A stretch of 64,000 bases of DNA from assembly GCA_963585895.1 (NCBI GenBank), contig OY757934.1, positions 42,928,850 to 42,992,849 on the forward strand, in the 5' to 3' direction. The notes beneath the pieces were generated by a model. It saw only the letters and a program-made list of their open reading frames with translations, had not been told where the DNA came from and did no database searches. A program made the position numbers and the translations under genes. Positions within the stretch are counted from its first letter, which is position 1; each line of letters opens with the position of its first letter. The DNA comes from Sepioteuthis lessoniana. Lineage: Eukaryota; Mollusca; Cephalopoda; Myopsida; Loliginidae. This document shows positions 1 to 14,100 of this stretch, piece after piece.

Positions 1-576
1 TATCATTTTAAATCCAGGTTGTATTTGACTGTTTATTTCAATGGCTTCTGTCTCTCTAACTTGTGGCATTAGGGAACCTATAAAACATAAAGCAGAATTG
101 ATACACTGTGAAGTCATCATTTTTTTTAAATAAACAAAAATGTACCAGAGCTGATGCAATTAGGTAATATCTGAAAGAAAAGAGTAACACTACTGAGACA
201 TCATTTGCCGAGTGTCAAAAATTATATTAAAAATTTAATATGGAAACACAAATCCTACATGCTAAAATTGTGTTAACCTTCACTACATAAACGTATGTAC
301 TAGTATACTAGCCATAAAAAATTATCATTACACATGAATTGGCACTTCTTCCAAGAATCATTGCAGAATCTAAGACTGTGACTGTAATATTCAAAGATCA
401 GAAGCAAAAAGCACTGAGAAAGAGGTTTCTGAGACCGTCATGTGACAAGCCCCAAGCAAACACATAAATTATAAAAGGGAGATAACTATTTCTTGTGTCC
501 ATATATAGTGTTGTCATAGCTTTGTACCACATAATGAAAGACCCAGCAAAGTGGGGGGGGAAGATAAATTGCTCAC

Positions 577-758
577 CTGTTCTATTTGACATGTCTTTAA
601 TCCTTTTGTTGAGGTCAGTGATTTCTTTGTCAACATCTTCATACCTAATATCCCGAGCATCTACTAAAGGTGGAGTAAATAAGTCAGGATCGCTGCCCAA
701 ATAAGAACATTGAAGATAACCTTCTTCTGTAAGTGTGACCATCATACCATCTATTCCT
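577..758 (-). CDS. BBS9: BBS9 coding exon 10 (last one inside window)
   Basis: A 182-nt exon encoding GIDGMMVTLTEEGYLQCSYL, then GSDPDLFTPPLVDARDIRYE and a helical stretch DKEITDLNKRIKDMSNRTG. It matches the end of the propeller and the helical hairpin after it. The acceptor is GTTGCAG and the donor GTGAGC. The phase 1 end shows the gene goes on left of the window. I see no exon 11 in 1-576. Confidence 0.94.
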
Positions 759-3700
759 CTGCAACAAGATTATTAGAAATGGTAATTTGAAAAAATAGAA
801 AGTAATGATTTTCTTTTATTAGAGTCAAAAGTTTTGTAATATTTTGGTAACATGTGATTCAATTCAGTAGCTCCAGATGCTTTTACTAAAGTTATAAAAG
901 TTATGAACACACTGGATTGAGAGATGCCAAGTTCACCTGATATTCTTCAAGTGCTACTCACTAGATTTGCCTCTATAGCAAGGAGCATGGTCTTGAAATC
1001 CATCCTTTCAGGCATTCTTGACCTTGCCTGATCATTGAGCTTTTTACAACACAAGCAAAATTTCTTGAATTATCTGCTTACTGTACTGAGATCAACTGCA
1101 CCTTAATATTTTGCACAACTAACATTTTTGATATCTTCAGCTGCATTATAACCCAGTTCAAATTCATAACGCATAAGTTCCCAAATTAGACTATGTTGCA
1201 CATTCATCTATGTGGCTTTCAAATCACACATGGAGCGAAGCAATGCACAACATATCAGCACCCCTAAGCCAAGCCTCCAACTCATCATCGGTTCAGGAAT
1301 TAACGCATATGTATTAACTTTCGTTTGTTTACATTTTGCAATTGGATACCGAAGTGCTCAATTCATTAGAAGAGCTTTGCATTACGTAAGTGACAACCCA
1401 AAATTCCTGCGCTGAAGTGCTTAATCCCTGGTTGGGGGAGTGTATATTGTCATCCACAGACAGACTATTTTGTTGTATCACAACTCTTCAAGGTAGACAC
1501 GCAAGACAATCCAAGTCAGGATTGAAACCCACCTAACTTATATATATATATATATATATATATATACGTGGTGCATTCAATAAATTCCAGACTTTTTTGT
1601 ACAGGTATTTAAAATTGTTGTACACTCTTGAAAATTCACTATGTTATTACTATACATCTTTTGAGATGACACCAATTTTTATGATTTCAGGTTCAAATGA
1701 ACAGCTACAGCAGCAATTGGAATACACCCTACGAAAACCTGATTGTCACTGCTGGTGAATTTCAAAAATGCAATCTGGACGTGAGGACACTTTAGAAGAA
1801 CGATATGCAATAAAATTGTGTTTTAAACTTGGAAAAAATGCCACAGAAAAGTATGGAATGCTTCAGACTGCTTTTCAACCATCTTGCATGAATCGAGCAT
1901 CAGTTTTTGAGTGGCATAAGAGATTCAAGGAAGGCAGAGAGTCTGTGAAGGAGGATGAGAGGTGTGAGAGGAGTAAGGAAGTCAATACACCAGAGTTGAT
2001 TGGCCAAAGGGTTAGGGTTAGGGTTACTATGTTGAGGTTTTAAGGGAGTTCAGCAAGAGATTCCATCGGAAGAGGCCAGCACTTTTTAAATCCGGTCAAT
2101 GGCATTTCCACCAGGATAATGCACCAGTCCACAACTCCATCCTTGTCACAGACTATTTGACCAAGATGGGCATCAAGACAGTTGCTCACCCTCCCTATAA
2201 TCCAGACCTTGCTCCTTGTGAGCTCAGAGGCTGTCATCATGAGACAACTGAGGAAATGAAAGCGGCTGTGATGAAGGTCATTGACACGCTCACATAAGAG
2301 GACTTCCATGAGGCCTTCCAGAAGTTGTTGGAATGGTATCACAAGTGCATTGCAACCATAGGAGATTACTTCAAATGGGACTAGAGTTTCATGTGTGTAC
2401 TATCAATAAAAGTGCCAATACGAAAAAAGTCTGGAAACTTATTTAATGATCCTCATATATAAAAATGTAAAAAAAAATTTTCACTGTTGGTCCAAATAAA
2501 GAAAAGTAATTTTAAATGAATAGGTTCACGAAGGCATTTGTATTTTTTTAATCTATTTATTATTTCGTTTTTACATACATGTATGTTTCCAGCTTGTTGC
2601 TTTCATCAGAGAACATATATGGCACAAGGCTTTGGGAATGAGACTTGAACTCACTCATGTTTAAAATTAGAATGGTTTTCAGAAAGCAACAAACTGGAAA
2701 CACATACATATGTAAGAATAAAATAGATAAATAAATAAATCTTTAAAAAATACAAATCACTTCATGGACCAATTCATTTTAATATATATATATATACATA
2801 TATATATCTTCTAGTCAGGTAAATTGTTCATGCCTTAATATTTTTACAATGCTTCATGTTCTGGTACAGGAGTTCAGAACTTTCAGTTAATCATTTGCTC
2901 AGTTTTAAGGAGCCATTCCCATAAGCAACACCTCTCCATTATACTGAATGGAGTCGAATTATTGTCTATTCTTAATGCCCTAGACACCCTAATAAAGAGG
3001 AATGCCAACAGAGCTAGGTAATTTTGTCACCATACATGAAGGACCTCACTTTAAACTCACCTTGCATCATAATTTCAACCTTATGAGGTGTGGATAAATA
3101 CTACCTGGTATAAATTGACAATGACTTTATGTTTATAATATTATCTACACTAAATTACCATAAAGGTCACTAGCAAAAATTTTCAACCAGGTGCAAGTAT
3201 TGATATAATAAAATATACTAAATCAGAATGACTAACGAAACTAAATAAAGAATGCATTGCACTTATTTTTATCGTATTTTAATTGATTTCTATATAAAAT
3301 TATGCATAGAATTACTTTTAATACATCTGAGAATAAAACAATAATATTAGAAATCAATAATGCTAAGAAATCTTTTGTAAAAAACCAGTATACGAATTAT
3401 TGACATCATATACTATGTAAACATTTATTCATTAGTGACATATAATACACATTGCAGAATCTTAAATGTATTAATAACACAGGCTGTTTTGAGATAAATA
3501 TCATTCAGCTGGACTTAAATATAGATATCATTAATAAATAATGATTATTAAATAATCATTGACAATATAATGTAAATAACTAAGGGAATTGTGACATTGG
3601 CAGTGATATAGTTTCAGTTTATTTAAAACACAATTGTGGAATACAAAATGTTTTTGGAGCATGAAGGCCCAGAAGTAGTGATGGAGTTTTAGATATAGAC

Positions 3701-6700
3701 AGACAGATACATAATCTCCATTATAATAAGATTATACATAATTCTGAAACATAGTATTCCTTTTTGGACACACTTTAATTCAGATCATAGTTTTTAAACA
3801 GTTATAAAGCAGAAAAAAAGTGTTTCAATCATTTTTTTTGAGTGACTTACTGAAAGGATCCTGTACAAATCTGGATAGGAGTCTGATCCATTTTTGCTGC
3901 CCACAGTAACTCAACATCTTGATAGACGAGTAATGAAGCAGAATGAGTGGCCACCAGAAATTTTATGGAATCTGATTAAAAAAAAAAAAACATTGTACAG
4001 AGTTCACAAAGTTTCAAGTTTATTAATATAACTCACTAAACAATCAGCCAATATTATTCTTCTTCTAATTATAAGTTGAATTGTATGAAATCTTAAAAAA
4101 AATATCCCCAGTCCTCACAAAAAAAAATGTCAGTTTTACTTGCTATTCTTAAATTGATTTTAAATGAGTTGAACCTGTAGAAATTCCAACAAACCAACAA
4201 TCAAAACTCAACATGACATAGTGGCTTAATCCCCATGGCATACAAAACTGGACTGCAGCCTCAAGTAAACAAGTTTGAACTCTAGTTACACTATTACATT
4301 CACTTTCATATCCTTCCCAATTATGGATTAAATATTATCATTGGTGTTCTTCCACAAGGATGGCTTTGGTATTAAATAACTCATGAAGGTTCATATGCCA
4401 ATAGATAAAGAAACCAAAACAAATCAACATGACAGTTTTCATTTTTTATTTATAAGTTATATATATATACCCCTGGACAAAAATATAAGACCACCCTCAA
4501 AAATGAAGAAAAAGATATTGTTTACAATTTTAAATTATGAAAATCAGATGCATGCAAGATAAGGTTAAGAGGCAATATTGAAATCTCTAGGGATTTAAAC
4601 AACGAAAAAATTAAGCATAAGAAAAGAATTCATCATCCAAGGTTAACTGTGAAGCACAAAGAAATATGCTTGTTAATATCAAACTATGAGTGCTAAAAAA
4701 TGGCAGAAAGTTGAAGTACTGGTATGCAAAAAATTTTCCAGAAGGGAATTACTCAACAGGGCATAGTGGAGGAGGATCTCTTATGATCTGGAGAGAGGGA
4801 CTTCTCATCTTCAGGAAAACTTAAACTACAATTTGTCAGCGGTCAACAAAAAGCAGCAGATTATGTGACGGTGCTAAGTGATTTATCTCTCACACAAGAA
4901 GGGCATCATCTATGTGGAGAAGAATATATTTTTCAGCAAGATAATGCTGCTATCCACAATGTATCAATGACAAAGAAGTACTTGCTTGAACGAAAAATAA
5001 GGTTTCTTGACCACCCAGGATGCTCTCCAGACCTCAATCCTATAGAAAATTTGTGGGGATTGATTGTAGCAAAAGTTTATGAAGGAGGTCGACAGTACTC
5101 AGCAATTTCTGAACTCAAAAATGCAATCTTAGACGCATGGGAAAACTACCTTCAGTTTGACTTCAGAAACTAGTTGATAGTATGCTTAGCCAAATTTTTT
5201 AGGTTATCAAAGCTAACAGCAGATCTACAAAATATTAAATAAAAAATTTGCCTTTATATTCTAGAGTTCTGCTCATTGGTCTTATATTTATGTCAAAACA
5301 AAATTTTAAAATTAAGCATAAATGCTAATATACATATAAAAAATGAATTGAAATTTCTTTGTATTTTAAATTTAATTGTCTTTATGCCTTATCTTTCATA
5401 TATCTGATTTTCATAATTTGAAAACTGTAAACAATATCTTTTTCTTTATTTTTGAGGTTGGTCTTATATTTTTGTCCAGGGGTGTACACACACAGAGGGT
5501 GTCCCAAAAAAATTTGACATCATTTTAAAAGCAATTATCTTGAAAATTACAAAGTCTAGCACAATGAAATTGAACAGTTGAACATCATAAATTTATCCTA
5601 GGGCCAGTGTTCAATATGTGCACTGTGACACAGCACACATCAAGTCAGTAGTTAAGCTCTTGCCAAACACACTGTAGCATGTCTCTGGTAACCCTATCCA
5701 GTGCAGAAGTGATTCTCTGAGTTAATCAATGCTAGCAGGAAGAGTGGGGACATAGACCAGTCCCTTCACATATACCCATAAAAAGAAATCACACAAGGAC
5801 AGGTCTGGTGACCGCAGTGACCATTTCATCAAAAAACTGTCTTCATCTCCACCATACCCAATCCATCTCTTTGGCAGATTCTCGTTGAGATAAGCATGTA
5901 CGGTTCTCTTCCATTAAAATAAAATCATGATCTGTTTCTATACATTCAGTAAAAATTTTAGGTTATTTCAACAAGAATTGCCAAAATTATTGGCCAGCAA
6001 AATGATGTCAAATCTTTTGGGACATCTTGTATATATATCTGGATAATATATACAATACTTATTTATATATAAACAATACGACTAAATAAATTGAATTAAA
6101 ACAGTAAATGAAACTATTCATTTTTAACTTTTTAATAAACAATATTTTTTGTGAAAGTAATTCCCCTTTTGATTACTTTGTTTTCATTGTTGGATTACAT
6201 AATCTTCTCTTTAACATTATTTTCATCTTCCAGCACCATTTTTCGAAACTATTCTTAATATTGCTAAATGACAATTAAGATTATAAATTTTTCCCCACAT
6301 TTTTAAAATATACTGCTTTTCTCTAATTCTTTTCTTTAAAAATATTGATAAAAAAATAATTAAATTTGGTTTAAATTGTGCAAAGACAAATGGATTTGAG
6401 AAATAAAATATTAGAGAGAGTTGAATATATCAAAATGTAGATGTGTTGTTTGTCGTTCTTTTTTTTATTATCAGCAAGGTGTGCTAATAACACAGATTAC
6501 CTTGACTCTTTCAAGCTATTTTTCCTTGTTGACCATTGCTCTTGGCAAATTCTCTCGATGGCAAACAGTGTCCACACATAACTGATAACTAAGTTTTAAC
6601 TGGTTGGTCAACACTACAGTGTCTATATGTAGGAATCCATAGGAGAATGTCCCTTATGAGTTCGTTCTTATTCCTAAAGCAGTGCCCAATACATCTTGTT

Positions 6701-9700
6701 CATCTTTCTTTGATGGTTTGTGAAATGGGAGGTAAGTGGCTATAAAACTACTATTTTGTAGGGTGTTGCTTCCAGGATTAATTCAAAACAGTATGCAGCA
6801 TTCTTCTATAATTCTCATCTAGCACCAGGCATTTCATTAACGTCTAAGTAGTGCAGCTATATGGTAGTAGTGACATGGCTATGGATTGAAAGAAACCCTA
6901 TTTTATTTTATCAGAGATTGGATTTCCATATGGTCATCAACCTGTCAATAGCTATCCATGGCTTACTTATGCATATGTTAATATCATTTTCAGTAGATGA
7001 AATATTGCTACCACAGTATGTGAAATGGTCAACTAATTTCAAAGGCTTGCCATTTAATAAGGAGATGGCATGACCTTGATTAAAACACATGAACTCCATT
7101 TTATCTGAGTTCATGTAGAGACTGATGCCTCTTGCAACCTGCTCCAGGCTATGTAGCAAAGATTTCAGCTTGAGCAGGTGTATTTGCATTCGCAAGAAGA
7201 ACTAGATCATCAGTGTAGTCTGCATCAGTAATAGTTTCTATGAGATATCATTTGCTTCTTGCCTTTTTTAGTGTGAAACCGATTTCTTTCATTAGGTCAA
7301 CTGACATTCATAGTATGTAACCTTGGCAGATTATAAAGAGAAATGATGCTAATGTATCTCCTTGAAAGAGTCCAAAACAATGTCAAAGAAATTAGTGTTG
7401 CTGTTGGTTAAACAAACCTTAGTGCTTTATAGAGCATCCTTATTATTGTGATAAACATTTCTTTGGGGAGACCATATGCTAGTAGAATTTGCTCTATCTT
7501 TCCTCTAAATATGGAATCAAATGCCTTGGAGAAATCTACAAACAAAAGTGTTGTCTCAAGATTTTTTGCATATACTCCTTTGGTGAATCAACAAATAGAC
7601 AGAATCCGAGAAGTTGTGAATCGATTTCTCCAAAAACAGCTCTGATTTTTCTCAAGAATATTCTCAACTTCAAGTCAGATATGATTGAGAAGCAGGGCAT
7701 GATAAATCTTGGCAACTACAGTAGTAAGAGTTATATCTCTGTAGATTTGGTGATTCTAAGGTCAAATTTCTTTGGGAAAGAAGAGGATAAAGTGCTCATC
7801 ATGAACATTTACAAAAATTAAAAGGTTATTTTTGCTTCCACATTTTTGATAAATTTCAAACATTTTTTTGTCTAATTAAATTTATTTTTGTTTCATTTTG
7901 TCAAAAGACAATTTGAACAATATTGTAGCACAAGAAATCATGATAAAAAAGTGTAATGAAAAAAGGAGATCTGCAGCATGGGCAACTGCCAATTTTCAAT
8001 ACAACTTAGCCAAGGTCTGTTTGAGAAGCCACATAATCACTTTTGACAAAGTATATTAACCAAACTTTAATCAAATATATATATATATATATATATATCA
8101 AAGCAAGAGATTTCCCTCAAAAGTCCTGAAGAAGAAATTAAAAGTCCAGTGTGGACCCAAGAACATAGTTCCATGAAATAAGTGCCACTCAATAATTTCT
8201 ACCATTACAGAATCTTCCAACTTGTGAGAATGAATGACATTAACATAAACAGCCACAGCACCAATGAAACACTGCAGCTTCATAGAAATGCTAAATGTTA
8301 ATACAAAATTGTCTCTGAACGAAAAAGAATTGTTTCTAGCTATATTCATAAAGGAATATTTTTCTTCTTTCGATTTTTTTCTCTTCTTGCATCTTGTAAA
8401 TTATTTCTTGTGACTGAAATACTTGATACGACATTCTAACTGATACAAGCAAGTGACTTCTTTAGATCAATTTAATTAATCAGCAACTTATAATTTGACA
8501 GAATTTCCATTGTTCTGTTTGAGGTCAGAGAAACGGTGTTCCTTTCAAGGCTGTAAAATATTGGTAAAGTCTGAGTGATGTCAGTCAGTTCAATGATCTC
8601 ATTTGTATTTCAGCAAAAGTGTGACTGGTTCTGATTTCTGAATTTCTACTAACTGGAACAAGGGAGACAATTCCCTCTTGTTCCTACATCTCTCTCTAAT
8701 ACAGGCAAGGCACTATGAGGGGTAGACAGTTCTTTGGTTTGGTTTGGTTAGTTTGTTTAATGGCATATCAACTTTTTTTAGGTTATTTAATGCCAAAGCC
8801 ATTCTCCTAGAAGAACAGTAGTAGTACTATTTAGCCAATAGTTGGGAGGATAAGAGGGTTCATACCTTTCCCAAGGGTATTTGCCCGAAAGTGAACGTAA
8901 TAGCGCGACTGGAGTACGAACTCGCTTACTAAGATTCCGCAGTCCATCACTTTAACCATTACACCACGAGGACACCCCCCAGACAGTTCTTTACAGCCTG
9001 CAATGTTACATAGTAGTCTGGATAGGGCTCAAGGAATTCCTGATGGCATGTGTTGTGTGTACCAAAGGCATGATGATGTGTAAGCACCTCTTGTAAGGTG
9101 CCCAACTGTTACATGGGTGTAATTACTAGCAAGGTTTGGGGAATCGGAATGTGTGACTGAAACATCACTGGTAGAGGCAGTGCATTTAGTATGGGAGTGG
9201 ACATAGTTGAAAATTTCATCTTCCTCAAGAAACAGCAATTTCTCAGTAATCCTGCTTGATCCATCAACTCTGATTCACTTGGTTTCTTGGTTGTACTCAA
9301 AAATCCATGTCTCAAAATCAGTAATGACTCTATGAAGCAAGACTAGTTCAGTTTAAAGATACTTAATGATGTCTTGACACATCTGCATGCAGTGAGCTCC
9401 TTTTGATCATTATTCGCCTGTCTTGACACCAATTTTGTGAAGACTTTCCACATGTCCAAATTTTCAGTGATAATCTTCCAGATATTATCCTTTTTCATGT
9501 CCAGCTGATTTGCAATCATTTAAACAGTCAAACAATGATCACCACATACCACCTGCCTTTCTCACTTGATGCTGTTTGTTGAAGGCCTCCCACTCCTAGA
9601 GTCATCTTTCACTTCTTTGCAATCCTCTTTGAACCTCTTGTGCCACTCAAAAACATGTGCACAACTTTGTGTTATCTCTATACACTTGCTGAAGCATTTC

Positions 9701-11110
9701 AAGTGCTTGTGACAGACTTTTCTCTAACCAGACCTAAAAGTTCAGGTTTATTCATTGCCTGGTATTCATTGCTTGTTCCTCAGTGTTCATAACTGAATGA
9801 TCTGGAATAGAGGAGGTGTAAATGTGAAAAAAAAATGCAATGGTTGCAGAAAGTAAAGATTACAGTTTTATACTCCCAAGACATCATGTTAGATGATAAC
9901 ACAATCTGCTTGCCCAGTCGGCTGGGGTTGAAAAATACACTGACTGCTTCTCTGCAGAGGGGTAAGACCCCACCCAACAAGTGTTCTGAATATGACATTA
10001 AACAATCTGATGGTGAGGTTCCAGTAATGCTGAAGCTTTGGGGAATGTGGAGTACCTCTTCACTGCCATTGCTCCCAGGTCCACTCTGGCCCGGAGTGGC
10101 AACAACTGATAGGGTCCTATCTATGGATCAAATAGAACTAAACTTTATACTTATGCTAAGCTGAATTGCTTGAAATAGAACTGTTTTGACATTTAAACTG
10201 CATACTTATGCTAAACTGAATTTCTTGAAATAGAACTGTTTTAACATTTAACTGTGTAAACAAAAACTATACTTATGATAAACTGAATTGTTTTTAATTA
10301 GAACTGTTTGACTAAATTGAATAGCTTGAAATAGAAATGTTTTTGACAATTGACAAACTATGTACTTATGCTAAACTGAAATGTTTGAAATAGAACTGTT
10401 TATTTGTATTAAAATGGATTTGGCATTAAATAACCTACAAAAGTTGATATACCATAAAACCCAAAGAAACTAACACAATCTGCTTAACCCTCTTTTGCCC
10501 ATAGTACACTAATCCCATTTTTTTTAAACAGACCTTGTACATTAGCAGCCATTTTTTTACAAAAATTACAAAATAAACCAAATTAAAGAATTACAAAAGG
10601 TTGTCTTTTTAAGAATGATACTTACTAGGAATATAAGCAGAAAAGCAGCTGGCACTATATTCAAGTTTCTTCATGCAATGAAGTGTCCCTGATTCTGTCA
10701 GTAAATAAAGGTAACGTTCACCTGAAATGGAATAAAAAGAAAAAAAAAAGATTTACAAGCAATGCACTTGTTTTTACCTTTGCTCACATTTGTTCCTGGT
10801 TTGTATCACTAAATACAGCATACCACAAAAATTTAAACCCGAGTAACAATTCTGAATAAATTCATTGCCAAGTCTACAAAGTAAAGGAAAGTTGTTATGG
10901 TAACTTATGATGAGGCTAAAATGCACCTGTGATTCTTTAAAAGGTTAAAAAGAATTACCTGAAAACTTTTTTCCAAGTTTAAACTTTTGTAGCATACTAA
11001 ATAATTACATTTTATCTGATTTATAACATGAAGCAATTTGATGCATAAAAGTTATCTGAAATAAATATACAAAATAAATGTTTCAAATCTCTGTAAATTA
11101 TTTCATAAAG

Positions 11111-11172
<62 letters not shown>

Positions 11173-14100
11173 TGTATAATTACTATATTAGATAATGCCT
11201 GAATAACTGATTTGGTTTGGTTTGGTTTGCATGTTTTTAATGGCATATCAAACTTCAGTGGGTTATTTAATGCCAAAGCTATCCTTGTAGAAGAACAGCA
11301 GTGATACTATTTAACCCATAGTTGAATTATAAGGGGTTTCATATCTTTTCCAAGGGTATTAGTCCGAAGGTGAATGTTATAGCACAACTAGAGTTTGAAC
11401 TCATTTACTGCAATGTCGCATACCAACACATTAGCCACTACACCATGATGACTCCCCTTTCCCTGTACAACTAGGTCAATAAGATTTCAACACTAAAAGC
11501 CAAATTCCAGGTTACTCAGTACAGTGGTACAAAACCATCATCTTAGATTACTAATCACTATGTCCACCAAAATATATCAAACAAAACAATTATATCTATA
11601 TTTGAGGGTAATTCAATAAATAAGAATTTCAATCTTGTAAAAATATTTGTTTTGAGACAATTCAAAATGACAGCAAATCAGAGTGCTCCAGGCTTGAACA
11701 GAGATTTTTGTCGGCTGAGAAGTACAAACCATGTGAAATTTACAGAAGAATGTGTTATGTATACAGAGAGCATGTTTTAGTCAAAAATTGTTTACAAATG
11801 GTCAAAATATGGGTTGGCCACAACAAGCCTGAGTCAAAAAGACAGTCAATGAAGTGGAAACACTGACTCTCCAGTAAAAAAAGTTTGGGCACAGTGGTCA
11901 CTAAAGTAAATCAGACTGGGATTTGAATGAGCCCATCACAATAGATTTCTTCAAAAAAGGTGCAACTGTAAACAGTGCTTCCTATTTCCAACTCCCTAGG
12001 CTAATTCACCTTATTTATTGAATTACCCTAAATATATATATATATATATATATATATGGGCTAAACACTATTTCCTACAAGTCAGTAACAGTCCAGCAGT
12101 CAAAGAATGCAGATCTTAGACTCTCTAGGCCAAACCAAAAATATCATCATTCATAAAATTTCATGACAGTAACCAAGTTTTATCCTCAAAGGAATTCAAG
12201 ACTGATATGTAAGCAATTAAAAAGAATACTAAAACATTTACATATACTGTGCACATACAAAATTAATATTCACACAACAAATTCCTCATAAATTATAACT
12301 TATTACCAAAAATAACATACAAAAAGATGACATCTGTTTCAACTCAACCTGCTATTATTTGTTTTGATGTTTGCTTGCTCTATTTATAATTCATTTCAGC
12401 ATTAGCTTTTATTTACAATAACTAGAAAATTCCCCTGCTATAATATTAAGCTGCATTTTGTCACAAATTTGTTACACCTAATTCATCATTACAACATTGA
12501 CACTACCCTCATAACAACTACATAATGTAAATGATAGTTTCCAGCTTTTATGATTATTAGTAGTAAAGTTAGCAACCATAGTCAAGGGTGACCTGAAGGT
12601 TCCCTTTTCGATAGCTACTACACCTTACCTTATAATGCTGAGTGTTAAGCAAGGTAGCATCAAGTACCATTTTTTGAGTCATTGGTATGACTTGACCTGG
12701 GATTGAACCCAGGTCTCCCGGGCCATTGACAAACACTCTAACCCTTACGCCAATGTCCGGTCTAATGGTTAGAGTGTTTGTCAATGGCCTGGGAGACCTG
12801 GGTTCAATGGGAGAATGGCAGAAGTTATTATGGATTTTCAGAAAAAGAGAATCCAGATTAGCTTACTAGTTTTGCAACTCTTCAATATGCAAGTTACCTA
12901 TTTCAATTTTCCTGACAGATTCAGAACAAGATTTTTAATGGATAAAAAAATTGAATTTTTTTCTTTTCCTTCAAAACATTTTCCAGAAATGTATCATTCA
13001 GAACTACAAAACATGACTAAATGCCTTGAGATATCAACAAAAAAAAATTGGCTCTTACATAAATGTTCCTATTTTATAACTCTCCAGACCAAGCAATTTA
13101 AAGCTAAATGTTTATTTGTTGAAATGCTTATAAATTGCTTACCAAGAACAAGAATTACACAAGAATTTTCCTGTGAATGATAAGGAATAATATCAATATC
13201 CAAAGCTTGGTCTTCAACACTGTAAATCCAGTTAGCCTGAAAAATTAAAAGAAAACATTAGAATCGGGTCTTTTTAAAATTTCAAACACATCAAATAAAA
13301 ACTTGATAGCCTCCCTTTAAAAGAGAACATACAGTGAGTATAAAAAGTATCCGATACATTGAAAAAAGTTGTAAAATTGGTTAGTTTTACAGCATATCAA
13401 TCCTTATTGGGTTATTTAATCCCAAAATGAGTCTTTTTGTTTTTGCAAGCAATTATATGATTTCAAGTAACTAATAATAGACCTTTGCAAACAAGTATAG
13501 CTTCAAGTAACAAGTCTTAATATAAATAATTTGCACACAGTTACATGGTTTCAAGTATTCCTGTCTAATACTAACAATTTTCAAACATCTACTTGACTCA
13601 ATAAGTTATACTACTTCAGGTAAAAGTGGACCTAGGAGTAATGGCAAATGAAGGGATGACTACACACCCCAGAGCTTCAGAACTGGAGCCTCACCACTGG
13701 CAACAGTTTAGAGTCATACCCAAGACATCCTTATTGGGGGAAAGTCTTACTTTTCTACTGAGAATGCAGTCAGCGTATTCGAGACCCAGCTGATAGGGCC
13801 ATTGAAAAAAAAGTTTATTTTAAGATAAAGTTTCAAAATTGATAAAATTTAGACCACAGATCAAAATACAAAGAGAAAAATGAACATAAAAAATTTAAAA
13901 ACGAAAAAATATTGAAAAGTTGTGTTAAAAAATCAGAAATCTTTAAATCTTCAAATTCTGTCAATATTGAAGCTTTAAAAATTAAATAAAACTTTTTGAA
14001 ATATTACAAGTTTAAATACTGGTCACTACATAAAACAAAAAAAGAAGAACAGAAAAAGTTAGGATGACATAAACACAGAGTCAAAGGTATTTGGTGACGA

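Noticed and set aside
2009-2026. Interstitial telomere array
   Set aside because: Only three units, and they lie inside a mariner whose sister copy has the same three. They travelled with the element.
8098-8349. An 83-codon minus-strand gene in BBS9 intron 8
   Set aside because: No recognisable motif, no splice context, and AT-rich codon use like the rest of the intron.
12815-13180. A 121-codon plus-strand gene
   Set aside because: It overlaps BBS9 exon 7 on the other strand, begins at a SINE fragment and shows no family motif.
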